Source of the DNA: Bradyrhizobium sp. CCH5-F6
Lineage (GTDB): Bacteria > Pseudomonadota > Alphaproteobacteria > Rhizobiales > Xanthobacteraceae
Reading direction: 5' to 3'
Length of the DNA: 10,678 nucleotides
NCBI RefSeq assembly: GCF_001556045.1
Contig: NZ_LSIC01000112.1
Location: 1-10,678 of the forward strand
Under the pieces are notes generated by a model. It was given only the letters and a program-made list of their open reading frames with translations. It was not told the DNA's origin and did not search any database. The translations under genes and the position numbers were made by a program. Of the stretch, positions 6,939 to 10,678 are shown piece after piece; within the stretch, counting starts at the first letter, position 1, and each line of letters opens with the position of its first letter.

Positions 6939-8072
6939 TTAATGATTTGCAAATGCATCGCGATAACCGGCGAGCACGCCCTCGACCATCGCGGCTTGCG
7001 AGAAATGTGCCGAGATGCGTTCGCGCAAGGAGAGTGCGCGCTGCGCCGTCACTTGCGGGTCTTGCAGCGCCCCGGCGATCGCCTCCGCCATGGCCTCGGG
7101 ATCGCTTGGGGCGAACAGAGCGGGGTTGTCGGCGCCGAAGATCTCGGGAATCCCGCCGATGCGGGACGCGATCATCGGAATGCCCGCGGCGCCGGCCTCG
7201 ATCACGACGTAAGGCATGGAATCGCCGCGCGAGGGGACGACCAGCAGCCGCCCCTTGGAGAAGCCGTAGCGCGCCTTGACGTGACCGATGAAGCGGATTG
7301 AACCGGAGAGGCCGAGCCTCTCGACCTGCGCCTTCAGCGCGGCCGTCTCCTCACCGTCGCCGCCGAGCGTGAGGGTGACCTTGTTGCCGCCCTCGTGCAG
7401 GCGCGCCACGGCATCGACCAGCAGATCGGCGCCCTTGATGTGCCGAAACTCGCCGACATAGCAGAGGTCTGTGGCATCGTCGGCGATGACGACCGGCTCG
7501 AATTCCTCCGGCGTCACGCCGTTGAAGACACAACGCACCACGCCCTTGGGCGTGCCGACGATGCGCTGATAAGTGTCGCGGGCGAACGCGCTCTCGAACA
7601 GGAACAGGTCCGTCGAATCCATCAGCGCGCGTTCGAGCCGCGCGTAGAACTCGCCCTTGAAGGTGTTGAGGGGATAATGCAGCGAGCCACCATGCGGGGT
7701 GTAGATGCGGATGGTGTCGTCCGAGCGCCGCCGCATGCGGATGAAGGCGCCAGCCTTGGCGCCATGGCCGTGCAAGACGTCGGGCTTGAGCATGGCGATC
7801 AGGCGCCGCATGCGAAGCCATACCAGGACATCGTCGGGCGACGGCTCGCGGCGGATCGCAAGCCGGTGCACGCCGAGCTTCAGCCGCGGCGCGAGTTCCG
7901 CCAGCGCCTTGTCGGCTCGCTCGCCGCCGGTGAGGCTGTCTGCGAGGATGCCGACATGATGGCCGCGATCGACCTGGCCGTTGGCGACATCGAGGATATG
8001 GCGAAAAATGCCGCCGACCGGAGCACGCACGGCGTGGAGGATGCGAAGCGGCCGGTCGGGAGAGGGGGGCAT
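6939..8072 (-). CDS. Glycosyltransferase family 4 (GT-B fold)
   Basis: Cytoplasmic or membrane-associated sugar transferase of the GT4/GT-B fold, expected to add a sugar from a nucleotide donor to the lipid-linked repeat unit. The N-terminal acceptor domain opens with LRILHAVRAPVGGIFRHI (9-26), with the Gly-Gly loop, and continues with VLHGHGAKAG (99-108) and YTPHGGSLHY (124-133). The C-terminal donor domain has LCYVGEFRHIKGADLLVDAV (203-222), LTLGGDGEE (234-242), IRFIGHV (259-265) and VVPSRGDSMPYVVIEAGAAG (278-297). In that last stretch the usual E-x7-E is D284-x7-E292. The frame can be extended to a TTG at 8153, but ATG 8072 places the first strand where the family has it and gives 377 residues. 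It is the first gene of the minus-strand polysaccharide run. Donor and acceptor sugars cannot be deduced. Confidence 0.9.
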   Translation of the reverse strand: MPPSPDRPLRILHAVRAPVGGIFRHILDVANGQVDRGHHVGILADSLTGGERADKALAELAPRLKLGVHRLAIRREPSPDDVLVWLRMRRLIAMLKPDVLHGHGAKAGAFIRMRRRSDDTIRIYTPHGGSLHYPLNTFKGEFYARLERALMDSTDLFLFESAFARDTYQRIVGTPKGVVRCVFNGVTPEEFEPVVIADDATDLCYVGEFRHIKGADLLVDAVARLHEGGNKVTLTLGGDGEETAALKAQVERLGLSGSIRFIGHVKARYGFSKGRLLVVPSRGDSMPYVVIEAGAAGIPMIASRIGGIPEIFGADNPALFAPSDPEAMAEAIAGALQDPQVTAQRALSLRERISAHFSQAAMVEGVLAGYRDAFANH

Positions 8073-8273
8073 GATCAAAACCAGCTCGACGGCGACTGCC
8101 GAACAATTCTCACGAAATAATCGAGGGGGATTAAGGGCCTTCGTGGTTAACAAACGGTGACGAGTGCGCGTGGGAAGGCCGCCGGGCGCAGCGATTAACC
8201 GAGCGGCAACCTTAATGGAGTGTAATCGCCCCGGTTGAGGTAGAGTCGCAGCGTTGCCCTGCGGGAGTGTTCG
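8073..8273. promoter_or_regulatory. Divergent control region between the glycosyltransferase and GumC-like genes
   Basis: A 201-base, comparatively AT-rich gap that must contain promoters for both directions. GCGATTA (8191-8197) and TAATCGC (8223-8229) are perfect 7-base inverted arms with a 25-base spacer. Several TTAA-containing words occur nearby, including GGTTAAC near 8144-8150, ATTAACC at 8194-8200 and CTTAAT at 8211-8216. These could be operator sites for a shared regulator. I could not assign convincing -35/-10 pairs or a named regulator. Confidence 0.4.
8263..8267 (+). promoter_or_regulatory. Ribosome binding site of the GumC-like gene
   Basis: GGGAG ends six bases before the ATG at 8274 and supports that start. 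Confidence 0.65.
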
Positions 8274-10580
8274 ATGCGTTTAGCGTTCTGGCGTGCCGGC
8301 AAGGACAAGGCGGTGATCGAGCGGGCGGTTTCGAAGGCCAAGCCCAAAGCCGAGTCCAAGGTCCAAGCCGACATCGAAGCCAAGGCCGAAACCAAAGCCC
8401 AAGCAAGGCCTGCGCCCGTCGTCACGAAGCAGGCACAAGTCGAGTCCGGCGACATCGACCTGCACGCGCTCGGCGCGGCTCTGGCGCGCAAGCGCGGCTG
8501 GATCATCGTGCCGACTGTGCTTGCGCTCGTCGCATCCCTCGCCATCGTCAATCTCGTCACCCCGCGCTACAAATCCGAAACCCGCATCCTGATCGACGGC
8601 CGCGAGAACGTGTTCCTGCGCCCGAACAGCGATCGCACGGAGGAGCGGCAGGCGCTCGACGCCGAGGCGGTCACCAGCCAGGTGCAGCTGGTGTTGTCGC
8701 GCGATCTGGCGCGCGAGATCATCAAGAAGAACAAGCTTGCGGAACGCCCTGAATTCGACCCGGTGCTGCAAGGCATCTCGCCGCTGAAGTCGCTTGCCGC
8801 GCTCATCGGTATCGGCCGCGATCCATTCGCGATGACGCCGGAAGAGCGCGTGCTCGATGCCTATTACGAACGCCTGCAGGCCTACGCGGTCGACAAATCG
8901 CGCGTGATCGTGGTCGAATTCCAGTCCGCCGATCCCGAGCTCGCCGCCCGCGTCGCAAATTCGATCGCCGATGGTTATCTCGTGCTGCAGCAAGGCGTGC
9001 GTCAGGAGCAGGCCAAGAACGCCAGCCAGTGGCTGGCCGGCGAGATCGAGAGCCTGCGCAAGAAGGTCTCGGAGGCCGAGGCCAAGGTCGAGGACTTCCG
9101 TTCCAAGTCCAGCCTGTTCGTCGGCACCAACAACACCACGCTGTCGAACCAGCAGATGGGCGAGGTGAACACCCAGCTCAACAATGCGCGCTCGATGAAG
9201 GCCGACGCCGAATCCAAGGCGCGCCTGATCCGCGAGATGCTCCAGAGCGGCAAGCCGATCGAGGCATCCGAGGTCGTGAACTCCGAGTTGATGCGCCGGC
9301 TGTCGGAGCAGAGGGTGACGTTGCGAGCGCAGCTCGCCGAACAATCGTCCACCTTGCTCGGCAATCATCCGCGGATCAAGGAGCTCAAGGCGCAGCTAGG
9401 CGACCTCGACAATCAGATTCGCGACGAAGCGGCCAAGATTTCGCGCTCGCTCGAAAGCGACGCTCGGATCGCCGCCGGCCGGGTCGATGGCCTGACCGTG
9501 AGCCTCGAGCAGCTCAAGAAGCAGGCGGCCTCGACCAACGGCCAGGACGTTCAGCTCCGCGCGCTCGAGCGCGAGGCCAAGGCACAGCGCGATCTGCTCG
9601 AGACCTATCTGGCCAAGTACCGCGAGGCCAATACCCGCGAGACCATCGACACTGCGCCGACGGATGGCCGCATCATCTCGCGCGCCATCGTCTCGAACAC
9701 GCCAGCCTATCCAAAGAAGCTGCCGATCGTGCTGATCGCGACCATCGCGACGCTGCTGCTGTCGTCCGGCGTCGTCGTCACCGGTGAGCTGCTGCGCCAG
9801 ACCGCGCCGCGCGTGGCGGCCGCACTTGGTCCGGTCCAGGCGCCGGTCCGCCGAGAGCCGCTGGTCCAGCCGGCCGTCGAGCCGATCGTCGATCCAGTCA
9901 TCGAACCGGACGTCCCTCCCGTCTCGGCAGAGCCCGCGCCGCTGCAGCCGCAGATGGCGGCCGACATCGACGTCACCGAATTCACCGAGATCGAACGTCT
10001 GGCCGAAAGTCTGCGCGCCGCTGGCCCTTCGGCCAGGAAGGTCACCGTGCTCGGCACCGCCCCCGGCGAAGCAATCACTTTGTCGACCTTGACGCTGGCC
10101 CGGCACCTTTCGCGCGATGCGCGCGTCGTCGTGGTCGACCTCGCAGCGTCCTCGCCGACGATTGCCGCGGTCTCCGTCGATGCGTCGGCTTCGGGCCTCG
10201 CCGAGCTGATGCAGGGCGAGGCGTCGTTCGCGCAAATCATCACCCGGGACAAGCTCTCGCGGCTCCATCTGGTGATGGCCGGCCGTCCCGGCTTCGACCG
10301 CAGCCTGTTGCAATCGCCGCGCGTTGCGCTTGCGATCGACGCTCTGCTGCGCGCCTACGATCACGTGCTGGTCGACGCCGGCAGTGCCTCCGACCTCCCG
10401 GCCGAACTGCTGACGGCGCATGCCCGCGCCGTCGTGGTGCCCGATGCATCGATGGCAGCGGATGCGCGCACGCTGATGTGCGAGCAACTGAGGGCGGTCG
10501 GCTTCAGCGAGGTGACGATGCTGAGCAAGCCCGTGCAGCCGTCGAGCGCGATGGAAACACCGCGCGTGGTGGCGGCGTAG
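8274..10580 (+). CDS. GumC/ExoP-type polysaccharide co-polymerase with degenerate BY-kinase-like domain
   Basis: Inner-membrane polysaccharide co-polymerase (Wzz/GumC/ExoP class), expected to set chain length and link the polymerase to the outer-membrane exporter. Of 768 residues, 21-45 are a Lys/Ala-rich cytoplasmic tail. A Wzz-type N-terminal region starts near 58 (DIDLHALGAALARKRGW) with a first transmembrane helix at about 76-96. The large periplasmic part (about 97-480) includes long coiled coils (about 240-460). The Pro-rich SNTPAYPKK (474-482) precedes the second helix (about 484-505), as is usual for the family. After a Pro/Glu/Val linker (521-560) comes a P-loop-like domain (about 565-755). 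Its Walker A equivalent is GTAPGEAITLSTLTLA (594-609), with Ile601 where Lys is required. The A' motif VVVVDLAASSP (618-628) keeps one Asp, and the B-like DHVLVD (696-701) is retained. The domain has one tyrosine (Y695) and no C-terminal tyrosine cluster. Kinase activity is therefore unlikely. It is divergent from the other polysaccharide genes. Confidence 0.92.
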   Translation: MRLAFWRAGKDKAVIERAVSKAKPKAESKVQADIEAKAETKAQARPAPVVTKQAQVESGDIDLHALGAALARKRGWIIVPTVLALVASLAIVNLVTPRYKSETRILIDGRENVFLRPNSDRTEERQALDAEAVTSQVQLVLSRDLAREIIKKNKLAERPEFDPVLQGISPLKSLAALIGIGRDPFAMTPEERVLDAYYERLQAYAVDKSRVIVVEFQSADPELAARVANSIADGYLVLQQGVRQEQAKNASQWLAGEIESLRKKVSEAEAKVEDFRSKSSLFVGTNNTTLSNQQMGEVNTQLNNARSMKADAESKARLIREMLQSGKPIEASEVVNSELMRRLSEQRVTLRAQLAEQSSTLLGNHPRIKELKAQLGDLDNQIRDEAAKISRSLESDARIAAGRVDGLTVSLEQLKKQAASTNGQDVQLRALEREAKAQRDLLETYLAKYREANTRETIDTAPTDGRIISRAIVSNTPAYPKKLPIVLIATIATLLLSSGVVVTGELLRQTAPRVAAALGPVQAPVRREPLVQPAVEPIVDPVIEPDVPPVSAEPAPLQPQMAADIDVTEFTEIERLAESLRAAGPSARKVTVLGTAPGEAITLSTLTLARHLSRDARVVVVDLAASSPTIAAVSVDASASGLAELMQGEASFAQIITRDKLSRLHLVMAGRPGFDRSLLQSPRVALAIDALLRAYDHVLVDAGSASDLPAELLTAHARAVVVPDASMAADARTLMCEQLRAVGFSEVTMLSKPVQPSSAMETPRVVAA

Positions 10581-10588
10581 GCTCTTTT

Positions 10589-10623
10589 CCCTCTCCCTTT
10601 GTGGGGCCCTTTGTGGGAGAGGG
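10589..10623 (+). terminator. Hairpin with internal 12-base tandem duplication, probable terminator
   Basis: Perfect 9-base arms CCCTCTCCC (10589-10597) and GGGAGAGGG (10615-10623) lie eight bases after the GumC-like stop. Inside are two near-identical 12-base units, CCCTTTGTGGGG (10595-10606) and CCCTTTGTGGGA (10607-10618), so the stem-loop appears to have been lengthened by duplication. The following bases, TTGATCTT, are only moderately T-rich, so termination strength is uncertain. Confidence 0.5.
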
Positions 10624-10651
10624 TTGATCTTCCCCCGATAAAGTGGACGGG

Positions 10652-10678
10652 TTAAGCGGCTTTTAGCTCCATCTCGAT
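10652..10678 (-). other. Possible 3' end of a minus-strand gene running off the window
   Basis: Read on the minus strand from the window edge, eight codons (IEMELKAA) end in TAA at 10652-10654. This could be the C-terminus of another gene, perhaps an insertion-sequence transposase, because the adjoining GATAAAGTGGACGG (10638-10651) has the look of an IS end. It is far too short to identify, and both points are guesses. Confidence 0.15.

Noticed and set aside
8073..8153. N-terminal extension of the GT4 to a TTG at 8153
   Set aside because: The 27 extra residues are not family-like and the ATG at 8072 is better placed before the first strand of the GT-B fold.
8129..8229. CtrA binding site (TTAA-N7-TTAA)
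   Set aside because: TTAA words are present but the spacings I counted (about 12-13) do not fit the full motif.
8334..8408. CRISPR or DNA tandem array
   Set aside because: The repetition is at the codon level (Lys/Ala) within one reading frame, irregular in unit length, without spacers.
8280..9368. A 362-residue minus-strand frame opposite the GumC-like gene
   Set aside because: Leu/Gly/Arg-biased mirror of the coding strand, including Gly/Leu repeats that simply reflect the Lys/Ala tail; no family match.

Overview
The window looks like chromosome from a high-GC alphaproteobacterium. Codon use, protein families and short palindromes built on a GGCTTGACC core most resemble Bradyrhizobium or a close relative (Rhodopseudomonas/Nitrobacteraceae). 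That placement is recollection and inference; no marker gene is present. Eight protein genes fill most of the sequence, and no rRNA, tRNA or CRISPR array was seen.

Left part (1-3917): a minus-strand acetamidase/formamidase-family gene is divergent from a plus-strand run of three. These are a membrane-anchored DUF218 (YdcF/SanA/ElyC-like) protein, a DUF169 protein, and a saccharopine-dehydrogenase-like oxidoreductase of the trans-acting enoyl reductase type. The last two are only 9 bases apart and are almost certainly co-transcribed. The divergent gap holds a palindromic repeat.

Right part (3937-10580): a compact polysaccharide locus. Three minus-strand genes, in transcription order, encode a family-4 glycosyltransferase, a polyprenyl-phosphate hexose-1-phosphate transferase (WcaJ/ExoY type) and an O-antigen-ligase/Wzy-type polymerase. 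Divergent from them, across about 200 bases of control region, is a large GumC/ExoP-type chain-length and export protein. Together they suggest a Wzx/Wzy-type pathway: the hexose-phosphate transferase starts the repeat unit on undecaprenyl phosphate, the GT4 extends it, the polymerase joins units in the periplasm, and the GumC-like protein sets length and couples to export. No flippase, outer-membrane export protein or other transferase is in the window.

The most notable point is the GumC-like protein. Its C-terminal domain keeps the outline of a BY-kinase (Wzc/CapB) P-loop fold, but the Walker A lysine is replaced by isoleucine, the A' motif is degraded and there is no tyrosine tail, so it looks like a pseudokinase. 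A hairpin with an internal 12-base tandem duplication follows the gene. The last bases may be the 3' end of another minus-strand gene. I found no clearly new system; the window is mainly an exopolysaccharide locus with some unusual details.
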